Shown: positions 10,116 to 20,317 of the stretch, piece after piece
How positions within the stretch are numbered: position 1 is the first letter of the stretch
Layout of the letters: every line of letters begins with the position of its first letter
DNA from: Hemileia vastatrix
Taxonomy: Eukaryota; Basidiomycota; Pucciniomycetes; Pucciniales; Zaghouaniaceae
Direction: 5' to 3'
Assembly: GCA_030280995.1 (NCBI GenBank)
Contig: JASXTE010000009.1
Coordinates: forward strand, 2,822,501 to 2,886,500
DNA length: 64,000 bases
Position numbers and translations under genes: made by a program
Notes under the pieces: model-generated
Databases searched by the model: none
What the model saw: the letters and a program-made list of their open reading frames with translations, nothing else
What the model was told of the DNA's origin: nothing

Positions 10116-10769
10116 TCACCCCTCCTGATAGGTTTCCACAGCCAATAACTTCAAATGGGCCTCCACAGCCTCCTTCACCTTGTCCAAGGCAGGCAAAGTC
10201 TGATTTCCATTGGAAAGAGTCTTCATCAAGTCCTTCCTTGACAGCTTCTTCAACACATCCATCCTGACATCTTTAGCCAAGGCAGACCAAAAAACATCCT
10301 TGGAAGCATTTTCATGTGCCAGCTCCTCCACTTCCACCAAATATTCCTCCACAGGATCAAACTGTAGCATAAACTTCCTGTAACTGTGCAAGTTACAAAC
10401 ACCACCATAATACTTCCATTCACTGACAACCTTGTTCAGATCAACCATAGTGAACCTGAAACCCCATCTATTTACCATCTCCCTACACAATAACTTCCAG
10501 TCCCTCTTCTTGTAGCCAGACATGGCCACAACCTCCTTCTTCACTGCCCTATCACCAATGAAGAAAATAATCTGCTTCACCATGTCCAGGTAAGAAGCAC
10601 CATCCACACCAGCAGCAGTTTCATTTTTCTCCAGAAACCACTTCACATCTTCACCATTGAACTTGGTACCATCCCAAGTTTTGATCCTAAAAAACTCCCT
10701 AACCATCACAGCAGGAGGACCTTCCCCCCCACTGACAGTCACCACAGGAATAGATGACCCAGAAGCCAT
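10116..10769 (-). CDS. gypsy C Gag N-terminal/capsid region
   Basis: Starts at an ATG on the minus strand 40 bases inside the primer-binding site (MASGSSIPVVTV) and stays open for 217 codons. It encodes RIKTWDGTKFNGEDVKWFLE, the usual fungal gypsy Gag opening, then WKLLCREMVNRWGFR and a helical capsid-like region ending in LKLLAVETYQEG. It stops at 10116, where the downstream gag piece is in another frame. It is the best preserved part of element C. A particle-forming Gag is the family role. Confidence 0.7.
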   Translation of the reverse strand: MASGSSIPVVTVSGGEGPPAVMVREFFRIKTWDGTKFNGEDVKWFLEKNETAAGVDGASYLDMVKQIIFFIGDRAVKKEVVAMSGYKKRDWKLLCREMVNRWGFRFTMVDLNKVVSEWKYYGGVCNLHSYRKFMLQFDPVEEYLVEVEELAHENASKDVFWSALAKDVRMDVLKKLSRKDLMKTLSNGNQTLPALDKVKEAVEAHLKLLAVETYQEG

Positions 10770-10808
10770 TCAAAAACAACAGATATTCTAAAGAACTAGC
10801 AGGTTCTA

Positions 10809-10825
10809 CCCCAGGTTGGGTGCCA
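10809..10825 (-). other. Primer-binding site of gypsy C
   Basis: Reading the minus strand, TGGCACCCAACCTGGGG follows the LTR after five bases. It begins with TGG, as expected for pairing with the CCA end of a tRNA. The same site in the family member at 54690-54706 reads TGGCGCCCAAAGTGGGG. The tRNA was not identified. Confidence 0.7.
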
Positions 10826-10830
10826 GAAAT

Positions 10831-11226
10831 TTAGACAATCCTATAGTACTAGCTATAGGTCTTGGCCAAGGGAGTTGGAATAATAACTTGAGAGAAAAAC
10901 CCCTGTCCCTTTAGAAAAATAAAGTGATATTTACCTGATACATTAAAATGGTTACTGTTGCTAAAGCCTCTTTTATAACACACTTGATTTTCTGATCAGC
11001 CAAAAAAGTAGTCTCCAGACAGACTACCAAACCAAAGAACTGAAATGTAGACTAATGTCCACACCAGAGAAAGCAATTATACTTGATGTAGGTTGCAATT
11101 CCAAACCATATACAAAAGTAATACTTTTTATAGCTTGCAAGACTACACCAGAGAAACCAGTTTCCAAGTTACATTATATGAAGAACTCACCTTGAAACAA
11201 ACACAGCCATTTGTGGCCAAAAAACA
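10831..11226 (-). repeat. 5' LTR of gypsy C
   Basis: 396 bp bounded on the minus strand by TGTTTTTTGG and GGATTGTCTAA. It matches 54711-55106 along its whole length, which fixes both boundaries. It contains CTATAGTACTAGCTATAGG next to the inner end. Confidence 0.75.
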
Positions 11227-11417
11227 GTAAAAACTGATGTGGTGAAATAAACCTGGGTAGGCTTTTGGAGTGCATATTTGTAGGTATTTGGAATCTAGGG
11301 TATAGTTGGGGTTATGGTGTTTTTTTATTGGTGTTTTCTTGTTTCTACATGTAGTTACTGTTGTTTTATTGTTTTAGAGGGGGATTTTGGGTGTTTTTGG
11401 GCGTTTAAGAGCCTGAA

Positions 11418-11529
11418 AGCAGCCGTCCCTATGCCAGGCAACCCACCGCCCTCTAAGCAGCTGTCCCTACGTCGGGGGCCCGCCCGCCTCTAAGCGGCCA
11501 TCCCTACGTCAGACGGCCTGCCTGTCTGT
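11418..11529. repeat. GC-rich minisatellite, three 37-38 bp units
   Basis: Three units begin AGCAGCCGTCCCTA, AGCAGCTGTCCCTA and AGCGGCCATCCCTA at 11418, 11456 and 11493, each ending near CTCTA or CTGTCTG. The block is far richer in G and C than its surroundings. Confidence 0.75.
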
Positions 11530-11839
11530 GTGCATGGAAGCCTTTAGAGGAATTTTTTATGCATGTAGAAAGGTGGGAGAGCTTTATTTTTGGCAGGGAT
11601 TAGGTCAGGGTGGTCTGTGCACTGGCTGTATGATGCATGTTTGGGAAGATTTTTAGAAAATCATCTTATCTCTTTACTCATCACTTCTCTGTTCATCACT
11701 GTCTCATTGGCTGGTGTTTTGTTGGAATATATAACTGTTCATTTCAACTCTTTCTGGTAGTCTTTATGGGACTATTATCTTCACTTTTACAGAGGTCAAG
11801 AGTGTATAATTAGAGGCTCTAGCAAACAGATCTCCAATT

Positions 11840-11953
11840 CGCTGCAGCAGGTAAATCTCACTTGTTTTTCTAAAGGGACAGGGGTTATTCTTTCTGGTTT
11901 TTCTCCAACTCCCTTGGTCAAGGCCTATATCTAGTACTATAGGATTGTCTACA
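11840..11953 (+). repeat. LTR end fragment related to gypsy C, opposite orientation
   Basis: Contains CTAAAGGGACAGGGG, CTCCAACTCCCTTGG and TAGTACTATAGGATTGTCTA, the reverse complement of the inner end of the LTR at 10831-10930. Only about 110 bp match. The sequence to its left (11240-11840) is unlike the other LTR, so this may be the 3' end of a different LTR family that shares the terminal region. Confidence 0.6.
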
Positions 11954-12760
11954 CTGATTGAGAAACAAGGATATCACCTCCGGATTGTTGTATGATAATT
12001 AAAGTTGCCCCAAACTGTCTTCTTCACTATGTACACACAGACCACTATCTAAAAGCCCATGCACACCAACAAATTTGGCGTTCTTGACCGCCAAATTGCA
12101 TAAAACCCCTCTAGAAATGCTTCCCAGCCTTCTAGCACCAAGGCGGGCAGTCTGCCCAAAGTTGGGAGGCTCGCCTGAGGCACCGGACCACCCTGAATCC
12201 AGAAAACCACCAAAAACCTTCAAAAATACCCAAAATACTTAAAAAATTTACTACGACTACTAAAACCTTCAAAACACATAATTAGGCTATAATATCATTG
12301 AGAAATAAAATGTAGAGAAAAATAAGCTCATTCTAATGGTACTAAGCACTTAACCCTAAGACTTAAGGTTAGCCTGTAAACAACAAAAAACAAAATTAAA
12401 CAGCTATCTTTTTAAATGAAAAATGAAAAATAATCCCTTCAATAATTAAAATCAGAAAATTGTCAACACGACATAAAATATAGAGAAAACCCGGGGCTAT
12501 CTAATGGTAGTGCCCACATCTTCACAGTCCCAATATTCACCAAATAATTCCAGAAAAGCACCCAATCATTAAACAATGCCATTTAAAACATATAAAAACA
12601 ACTCCAAATAGACCAACAAAGGGATTCTCCTATTTTGGAAGACCAAAATGTCTTTATAATCCTTCAGATTTTGGGCAAGGTTCAAATCCAAGTCACAGAA
12701 AAAAATACAGTCATGTGTTTTGACATTTGTCATTCATTGTTTGTCCAAAAATTGCTATAG
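11954..12760. other. Gene-free stretch
   Basis: No credible ORF. A short GC-rich patch at 12130-12190 is reminiscent of the minisatellite at 11418. The rest is AT-rich with no recognised repeat. Confidence 0.4.
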
Positions 12761-12869
12761 GTGCTGGAGTTGATGGTCCCGCAGAGCCTTTGGCATCAAG
12801 GTATTGATGGGTTGATGACAATTCAGAAAATCTCAGTTTTTGGGTGGTCTTTATTGTCTAGAAGATATT

Positions 12870-13530
12870 TCCAGAAGTCCAATGGTGATGAAGAATAGTA
12901 GAAATCAAGATTTAAATATTTGCATACATAGTAAATCTTCTTATGTTTTACTCAAATAAAAGGTAATATTGTAAGTAGTATTTTTACTTTAAAACTTTAA
13001 ATATTTAATTGTAAATACTCAGGAATAGGTAATAGTAGTACTAGAGTTTTGTATATAAGATTTTAATAAATGTAAAGAATGGAATGAATCAAAAACAGCC
13101 AAAGTGAGGGGCCTTATATAGGCAAGAAGAGAGAAAAAAATACAGTACCACCTCCTACATACAAGAATATCACAGGGAGAAGATCCCACAGTAAAAGATT
13201 TCAAATCAAAATTTTCTCTAGAAGGAATGTTTCATATAAAGCATTTTCTGTATATGTAATGTAAATTTTTTTTTTTGATTTTTCTTTAATATTCAGTATT
13301 GGTATACTTTAATCTACTTTTCAGCTGTCATGAGGACACTGTCAAGGAATAATAAGTGAGGGAACTTTTATAATTATATATTTAATTTAATTTTACTTAT
13401 TAACTAGTTAAAACATTATAAGTAATTTAGTAAGTAAATATAACTAATAAAGTGAGAGGTAAAGATATAGTCCTACTTATAGTAAATAATTATAACTATT
13501 AACTGAGTAGGTTTAGTAGCCTGTCTGACA
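12870..13530. repeat. Probable solo LTR related to gypsy B
   Basis: Ends TTTAGTAGCCTGTCTGACA, matching the LTR B end (TCTAGTAGCCTGCCTGACA). It contains GGGGCCTTATATAGGCAAGA at about 13107-13126, the counterpart of GAGGCCTTATATAGGCAAGG in LTR B. The left boundary and a target duplication could not be found, so the copy is old or truncated. Confidence 0.6.
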
Positions 13531-14037
13531 GTTGTAGTGCATGGGGAGAAACAACTTTGCAACAGTTGTGCGACAGTTAAAAAATCATTTTTTGTGCACT
13601 TATGACCCACTCAAGACCTTTAAGTTCTTAAAAAAGTTTTTACATAACTGTTGCATAATGGTTGTGCCATTGTTGCACCCAAGGAAAAGCAAATATTTGT
13701 GGCAGTGAAGTCAAAAAAAAATTGCTTTAGAAACATGAGTTTAGACCACTTTTGACAGAGAATAAATGGTAAGAAAACTGAAAGCTTTACAGTTTACACT
13801 ATGCACAAAGTAAGATATCCCTGATGGAGATATCTAGCACAAGTTGGGGATATATTAGGGGGGGACATAAGGTTAGAAAAAGAAATGTAAGAAAAGTAGG
13901 TGCAATGAAAATAAATGTGATGTGGAAGCCTAAAGATTATTATGGTACTAAGGATTATTAAAAAAGGTTTTTTTGCAGTGGATTATAGGGATTGGGAAAG
14001 CCAATCAAATTTTATAATGATTTATATTGGAAAAAAT
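13531..14037. repeat. Remnant related to the CACTA-like MITE at 40373
   Basis: The segment 13540-13710 (CAACAGTTGTGCGACAGTT, ACCCACTCAAGACCTTTAAG, GCAAATATTTGTGGCAGTG) matches the MITE at 40373-40651 in order and orientation but lacks its left end. From 13711 to 14037 I see no gene. Confidence 0.5.
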
Positions 14038-14457
14038 AGGGGGTATCAAAGTTGACCAATCTGCAATTAGGGATCAGGAATTTTTTTTTCCCGAGATCAG
14101 ACATTATTAATTGCAGAAGATTCATATCCAATAGCCCCAGGGCTAGTGGATAAAGAATTCACAATAATGCTATATCCCACCTCTTATATTCCAATTTACA
14201 TTCCTAATTCTTGATCCCAAACTCATCACATCCATGATGGATTTTTAAGAAAGTCACATGACTTATAATTGCTGATTCCATCCTTAAGTCTTTCCTCACT
14301 CTATGCTACTTAATTTTGGTGGCAAAAACTTAAAGTTTTTTTCTATCTACACACCCCAACTGCAAATTTGGCAGTGAATTCCCACTTCCCTCATCACATA
14401 AGCCTTCCACCAAAAACTATGAAACACCTCTCTAATAAGTAGCTACTTCACTAAACT

Positions 14458-15640
14458 ATGAATGCTATTGCTTTACTTTTAGTTATTTACTATAAAACAG
14501 ACTCTGATTTTAAAGATGCTTTATCCTATATGTCTTTTCTTTCCAAAAAGTGTTGCATAAACCCAAGGAGGCCAAATCTTCATCATTATCCCAGATATTA
14601 TCTTGGCTCCATTCTCAACATTCCTCAACTAATCTTCACTCAACTATTTCAAACTTTTCCTGATTCTTCCTTAAAACTTTATCAACTCATCTCCAAAAAT
14701 CCTATATTTCATAACAATTCTCAAAATAAACAGTGTGATCCTGCTATTCAATTTGCTGCTGCACTATGTTGCTTTGGCTCAAATGGAAATGGTGCTGCTG
14801 TAAGACATTTGGAAAATCTCTTTACAATAGGATATGGTATGTTTATATTATACACCAAGCGCTGTATGATTGTAATCCTTTCCCTCTAGTCTCAAACACT
14901 TACTTGGGAAACTCCACAACAGCAACTTGAATCCTCTCAGGTAATGCAAGCTGAAGGTTTCCCTGTCTGTGTAGGATTTTTTGATGGAACAACTATACCT
15001 TTGAGTCAAAAGCCTGCTTATGATGGTAACCATTTTTTTGATTTCAAAAAAATGTTTCTTTAAAATGTTCTCCAATTTCACATCTTTCATAAACTGACTT
15101 TTTATCTTCTTTCTAGATACTCTATTTCTGTTCAACTTGAATGTGATGTCAATAAAAAATTTATTGCTTTTCACAGTTGCTTCCCCAAATCATGTCATGA
15201 ATCTTCCATCTTCCAAGGAATAAAGATTTCTCAAAGTCCTGACTCATACTTTGACAAATCTCAGTACCTCCTTGCAGACCCAGCATATGCAAGAAGAAAG
15301 TAAAATATACCTGCTTTCCATGGCACAACTTTAGAAAATGACCCCAAAACCACCTTTAAATATCACCTTGCTTAATCAAGTTTACAGATTGAACATGCTA
15401 TTGGGATTTTAAAGGGAGGATTTTCAAGTCTCCGGGAACTCAGAATCCAATTTTAAAAAAAATGGAAATAAAAATAGCAAATCATTGGATAATGACTTGC
15501 ATTATACTCCACAATATCCTAGCTGATTTAAAGGATGAGTGGAATGATCTTTATGAAGAAGAGGATCCTGAACTAGCACTGGCTCTCCCCTCCCTTGAAT
15601 CACAAAACATTCATTCAACTGGCACACAGTCTAACATTAT
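14458..15640 (+). pseudogene. PIF/Harbinger DDE transposase, degenerate
   Basis: It opens with MNAIALLLVIYYKTDSDFKD and includes the N-terminal helical domain (YLGSILNIPQLIFTQLFQTF; AIQFAAALCCFGSNGNGAAV), typical of Harbinger nucleases. The catalytic triad is visible: Asp in VGFFDGTTIPL (14983-14985), Asp in LLADPAYARR (15277-15279) and Glu in IEHAIGILKGGF (15391-15393). It ends with NHWIMTCIILHNILADLKDE and an acidic tail, as in the family. Stops lie at 14887, 15301, 15373 and near 15457. An intron with GTAACC donor at 15023-15027 and TTCTAG acceptor near 15115 is likely. The intact protein would excise and insert the element at 3-bp targets; this copy is dead. Confidence 0.85.
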
Positions 15641-16870
15641 GCCTATTACTCTCCAACATTTCTCTTCACCGCCCTTTGAAATTATTTTTTGTATTCTCCC
15701 AATTTTCAATTTCCTTGTTTTTTTCACTGTCTTATTTTCATCTTCCATGTTTTATTCACTTTCATTGGTTATTTGTTTTTTTTGCATAACTACAATTTTG
15801 AATTTTTTGTCAATTCTCTTTTTTGGATGTCTCACTTGTTTCATTTCATCAGCTCAACATGAAGTCGCATAATTTTTCACTGTCTCATTTTTCATTCATC
15901 TCTCATATCCATTTCCTCCTCTCCTCAAATATCACTCAAATATTTTCAATTCTTCTATTTTCTTGTCTCATTTCTCCAGGTAAGTCATTTTATTCATTTA
16001 TTTTTGATTTTTTGATTTCAAATTATGGTTTTTTTGTTGTTTTTCTGTTTTTTTTTCTATTTGTATCTAGTTTTTTTGTAAGTGGTTATTTTTGATTTTT
16101 TTGGTAAAGTTAACCTTATAATTCTCTCCCTCTTTACTTCCTTTTTCAGCTCCATCATCCTACTCTTCATCCCTCCCTGCAATGTTCATTATTCCCCCTT
16201 TCCCCTATTTCACTTTTTTTTGGTTCCGTGTCATTAAAACACATACATTGCTAATTCTTTACACATTTCACTTACTCCATATCCAATTTTCTCATAATTC
16301 CAACATCAATGTTTCTCACTCTATTTTTCCTAATTTTCAATCAAGGTAAGTTTCATCTTCTTTTTTTCATGCCTATATGATATCTAATTTGTTCTATGAA
16401 GATTTAATACTTAAATATATGTATGACTCTTATCTGGATAACAGTGAACTTATTAAACTTCTTTTGTTCTCATCTCCATTACCACTTCTTCAAGCTTTTC
16501 TAAAATTTTCAAAATAAGACTTGGAATTAGGGTTAGTTTTATTCAAATCTCATTTGTTTTTACTGAATATTCTCCTGAAGGCTAACTTTCATTTCCCACA
16601 AACAGATTTGAATTCGGTTCAGTGGTTGCTGAGATATTGACCATTAAAGTTTGGCTTTTGTTTTCCAATTTAAATTTTTTATTTCATTTTTTTGTGTAAA
16701 AAATTAGGGTTAGGTTTATTTAAATCATATATCTTTTAGAAAAAGCTCTCCTAAAGCCTATCTTTCATTTCTTATAAACATTTTTGAATTTTGTTCAGTG
16801 GTTCCTGAGATATTGACCTTTAAAGTTGTGCCTTTTTTTCCAAATATCACTTAAGTTATTTTGTGTTTTT
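15640..16870 (+). other. Conserved T-rich spacer between transposase and TET-like gene
   Basis: No gene, but the order of landmarks (TCAGCTCAACATGAAGT, TCTCCAGGTAAGTCATTTT, TTCCTAATTTTCAATCAAGG with TAAGTTTCATC) recurs at 53680-54200 and, inverted, at 58080-58590. The GTAAGT sites after TCTCCAG and TCAAG look like splice donors, so this may be the 5' untranslated, intron-bearing part of the TET-like gene. At 16490-16840, units ending TTCAGTGGTTGCTGAGATAT with TGACC repeat about every 190 bp. Confidence 0.6.
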
Positions 16871-17504
16871 ACATTGCATAATTAGAGAATAAGGCTTCTT
16901 AAAATCTTATCTGATGATTATCTAGGGTTTTATCTCCCAAATCTTAGAATTAATTAACTATTTCTTGACCAATGGCTTGAAAAAGTATATATTTGTGCAT
17001 TTCAATCTAATCATAAACTGGCCATGAAAGCTGGACTTCCCAATTGGACAAATATAGAATGTGTTGAAATCAGTAATGATTATATATTTTATTCTAATGT
17101 TATAATCAACTATGGAGGATCTCATAGCCAGAGCCATGATGAAGAAACTGATTCTAATATGCTTACTTTTTGGATTTTCTTTATATCAATCCTATTAATG
17201 GAAGACTGATCCCTTCACCTGCTAAAATTAAAGGCCATGGACTATACTTTCCAGATCATAAATTTATCATGGAATTTGGATTAGGAAACAGGATTATGGA
17301 AGTAATTTGGAGTTCTTCAAGAGATAATCATCAAAATACTAAGGCACCTTCTGGATTTGAATCTTGCAAAAAGTTTACTCATTTTAGATGTTCTCTTCAG
17401 ATCAATAAAAGTTTGATAAACTGGGTAAGTGAGGTAAGGGGTGAAGCGTCCATGGCTACTAAAATATTAGGGAGGGGTAGTAGATCTGACAAGTATGGTA
17501 GCTA
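16870..17504 (+). pseudogene. TET-like 2OG-Fe(II) dioxygenase core, copy 1 (truncated)
   Basis: The translation aligns with copies 2 and 3 from HKLAMKAGLPNW onwards. A frameshift near 17180 separates SNMLTFWIFF from INPINGRLIPSP. The catalytic block reads SHSQSHDEETD, where the better copy has FHNRIHIDRND, so the H-x-D iron site is H-x-E here. The distal His is kept in SRDNHQNTKAPSG, followed by CKKFTHFRCSLQI. The N-terminal exon seen in copy 3 is missing. The family oxidises 5-methyl bases or related substrates in DNA or RNA; activity is unlikely for this copy. Confidence 0.75.
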
Positions 17505-17689
17505 AAATATTATAAAAAATTTTCTATCATTATATATTTTCATCCATTTTTTTCTTTTTTTTTCTCATTTATTATTTTTTTTAAATTTTAATATTGATCT
17601 TTTTTAATTTTTTTAAATTTTTTTTTAATATTCCTTTTTTTCAATTTTATTTATCCTTTTAATTTTTTTTTGCATTTGAATTTGGATTT

Positions 17690-18205
17690 TTCTCTTCAAA
17701 TTATTTTTTAAAGTTATGTCAAGATAGTTTTCTGGTTTTATATGATGGTGCATCTGGCCTTAGGTTGTTCTACTGGCTATTATATAAAATTGGAAAACTT
17801 GATTTGGACTGGTGAAAAAAATTTGTTAATGAAATTTTCATTTTCCATTTTATTTTTGATTTGTCTCTTCTAATTTTTTTTAAAATTTACATCAAGATAG
17901 GCTACTGGTTTTATATAATGGTGAATCTGGCCTTAGGTTGTTCTACTGGCTATTATATAAAATAGGGAAACTTTATTGGGACTGGTGAAAATAATTGGTT
18001 GAAGAAATTTTCATTTTTAATTTTTTTTCATTTAATTTTGGATTTTTCTCTTCCAATTATTTTTTAAATTTATGTCAAGATATATTACTGTTTTATATAA
18101 TGGTGCATCTGGCCTTAGGTAATTATACTAGCTATTATATAAAACAGCAAAACTTGATTGGGACTGGTGAAAATAATTGGTTGAAGAAATTTTCATTTTA
18201 AATTT
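17690..18205. repeat. Three-unit minisatellite, period about 175-180 bp
   Basis: Units share TATGTCAAGATA, ATGGTGCATCTGGCCTTAGG, CTATTATATAAAA and GGACTGGTGAAAA. The ATGGTG landmarks fall at 17744, 17918 and 18100. They lie between the ends of the TET-like and SANT/Myb-like genes. Confidence 0.8.
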
Positions 18206-18234
18206 TTTTTTTCCATTTGATTTCTTTGATTCAA

Positions 18235-18440
18235 TAAATTTCAGGGGAGTGTATTTCCAAATTTTCATATCAGAATTTAAAAAAAAAACTGACTTGAAAA
18301 TTTTGTGATACCTTTCTATTAATTAAACAAAATAAATGAGGGGGTATTGCTAAATTTTCATATGAGACTTTCAAAAAAAATTGACTTTAAATTTTGGTGA
18401 TACCCATCCCTTACTTCAATAAAATGCAGGGGGGAGTAAA
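18235..18440. repeat. Two units of the GGGGG-TATTGCCAAATTTTC minisatellite
   Basis: Two units of about 115 bp with CAATAAAATGCAGGGGGG, CCAAATTTTCATAT and TTTTGGTGATACCCA. The same family occurs inverted at 56235-56580 and direct at 62600-63045, always between the TET-like and SANT/Myb-like genes. Confidence 0.8.
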
Positions 18441-18650
18441 ATATGAAAATTCAACTAATGATGGATTGAGTAAAGAAATACAGGAAATTAAGATAAAATT
18501 TTATGTACAATTAATTTTGAACAGTGAAAGTGTGAGAGAAATAAAACGAAATAGTCATCAAACAATTTCTTTAAATGTTCAGTTTTCTCATCAGACTTAT
18601 TAGATTTAACACATTCTATCAAGAAATCTTTCTTTTTGGAATTTTTTTTC

Positions 18651-19948
18651 TCAATCAAGCTTATATTTCATCTGTTCCATGAGGTTTTGATGCTTGAGTT
18701 TTTTCTCCTCTTTCCTTGATTTTTCAATACTTAGAGATAACTCAAATTTCTTCTCCTTGAGTTCTTGTGCCCTATTGTCCTTCTGTAAAGAGAGGTCATA
18801 CTTCCTCTCCTCCAAGACTTGTGTCCTATCATCCGTCCATAAAGGGAGTTTGAACTTATTCTCTTCCAAATCATGCACCCTGTCATCCTTCATTAAAGAG
18901 AGCTCATATTTTTGCTTTTCGAACTTTAGAGTTTCTTTAGCAACTTCCACTTGTTCTAGAGTGATAATAAATATTAACAAAAAGTAGAAGACAATCAGAG
19001 TGAAGTATTAAGAGGTTTGGTATCACTTACCAGCATCATGTTTCTCTAAAAATTCTTTGATAAATGAAAATGGGGTTAAAGATGAAGTATCACTTTTTCT
19101 TCTTCTTTGAGAGTGGAAATTTAGACTACTTGAAGTCCTTCCCTTTTTGTTCAAGGTCAAATTTTCCTTCTCATCATTTTTGCTGGCTTCTGACTCAGCT
19201 GATTGTGGCTCCTGCGTTTTTTCTTCAGCCTTTTTAGAAATAAGAAAATGTAAATTAATAAATTAATTGGTAAGATAAAAGAAAAAAACCATGCTTGAGT
19301 TAGATTGGGTTAGTTTAAATTGCCATAAGGATCTATAGAAAAGCTATCTAGATTTGTTGAGTTTAGAACTGGGGAGGCTTGAGTGGAGGAAGAGGATTCA
19401 AAAAGATTTATTTTTATATCATGTTTGGAGATAGCATCTTCACCATTCAACATGTTTGAAGGATTAACATCAGCTTGCTCTCTAAAATTAGCATACATCT
19501 CTTTAAAGTAAGGACATAAAAAATCAAGTTTATCATCTATGGATTTGATCCCCTTACTGATATCAAGGTCAGTAATACCAAAACTAGTAGAAGATGAAAG
19601 AGTCTTTGCCTTCTTGTATTTGTCTTGATAATTCTTGAAGCATTCAGACATCTGTTTAGGTAAAAGATTTATCCTTCTCTTGGTCTTATTCGGTAATTAA
19701 TTGGCCATTAGAAGATAACTATTAACTTTTGATTCTGGGGGCCATCATACTTTAGTTGCATTTTCAGTTCCAAAACAAGAATCATAGTTAGATTTTGTTT
19801 TCAGCCAGTTGATAAAAATGAGATGATCATCTTTTCTTAATTGAACGGTCTTTGATTTCTCAGCTGAGAAGGGGAAAGAGGGAGTAGTACAATTTGAAGA
19901 ACAACTGGGAGAAGGCTGCCTTTGAGAAGATCTATGATGACGGGGCAT
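18651..19948 (-). pseudogene. SANT/Myb-like transposon protein with coiled coil, copy 1
   Basis: ATG at 19948 (MPRHHRSSQRQPSP), then a SANT/Myb-like region (DDHLIFINWLKTKSNYDSCF ... MSECFKNYQDKYKKAKTLSS), a Ser-rich and basic exon (19229-19031, 199 bp, with SQRRRKSDTSS), and a long charged coiled coil in the last exon (18955-18651) with repeated DDR-x3-LEExKYxLSLxKD units. The intron 19030-18956 (75 bp, GTAAGT to CTCTAG) has the same length as in the copy at 63595-63521. Stops at 19745 and about 19697, plus a GT-to-GC change at the first donor near 19290, inactivate it. It is the usual DNA-binding partner ORF of PIF/Harbinger elements. Confidence 0.75.
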
Positions 19949-20082
19949 GTTAAGATAATTGAAGATGAAAAGGAGCAAAAACAAGTAGATTAGATAGTGA
20001 TGTGTTCTGAATGGAGAGAATAGGCAGGATGAGATGATAATGGGGGTGTGCAGCACAGTAGAAGTTATATCAAGAGAGTAGT

Positions 20083-20155
20083 CAAAGATGTGGTTATGAA
20101 TGAAAGTAGGCCAAGATGTGGTTATGACAGAAAGTTGTCCAATATGTGGTTATGA
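20083..20155 (+). repeat. Subterminal 28-bp direct repeats
   Basis: CAAAGATGTGGTTATGA at 20083, CCAAGATGTGGTTATGA at 20111 and CCAATATGTGGTTATGA at 20139 are spaced exactly 28 bp, about 160 bp inside the right end of X1. Related motifs lie at about 58748-58775 and 60475-60500, near other ends. They are candidate sites for the transposase or the Myb-like protein. Confidence 0.75.
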
Positions 20156-20317
20156 AAAATTGAGTAGAAAAATGTTGGATAAGAGGTCAACTTTGACACG
20201 TAAAATGTCTAATAACCTAGTTATTAGGAAAAATAATTGCAGAAGATTATTGGGGTATAAGGATTTTTATCTGCAATTAATTTAATTTTGTATTGGTCAA
20301 CTTTGATACCCACAAAT

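Larger units (their letters stand above)
4188..11226 (-). mobile_element. Degenerate Ty3/gypsy retrotransposon C (3' end unresolved)
   Basis: Minus-strand element with LTR (10831-11226), primer-binding site (10809-10825), gag, zinc knuckle, retropepsin, reverse transcriptase, RNase H and integrase in the order gag-PR-RT-RH-IN, which is diagnostic of Ty3/gypsy. The coding run ends at 4188. No second LTR copy is found between 1 and 4188, so the 3' LTR lies beyond the window or is lost. Frameshifts and stops separate nearly every domain. Confidence 0.85.
14038..20314 (+). mobile_element. PIF/Harbinger-type DNA transposon X1 carrying DDE, TET-like and SANT/Myb-like genes
   Basis: Left end AGGGGGTATCAAAGTTGACC at 14038. 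The right end is the inverted copy (GGTCAACTTTGATACCC, ending 20314), with 3-bp duplications AAT on both sides (14035-14037 and 20315-20317). The 3-bp target duplication and the DDE_Tnp_4-like transposase place it with PIF/Harbinger. Inside, in order: transposase (+), AT-rich spacer, TET-like dioxygenase core (+), minisatellites, convergent SANT/Myb-like gene (-), and subterminal 28-bp repeats. All genes are damaged. Confidence 0.8.

Noticed and set aside
15462..16095. Long hydrophobic plus-strand ORFs that could pass as membrane proteins
   Set aside because: Beyond about 15640 the translation is Phe/Leu/Ser from T-rich spacer DNA; homologous spacers at 53.7 and 58 kb do not keep the frame.
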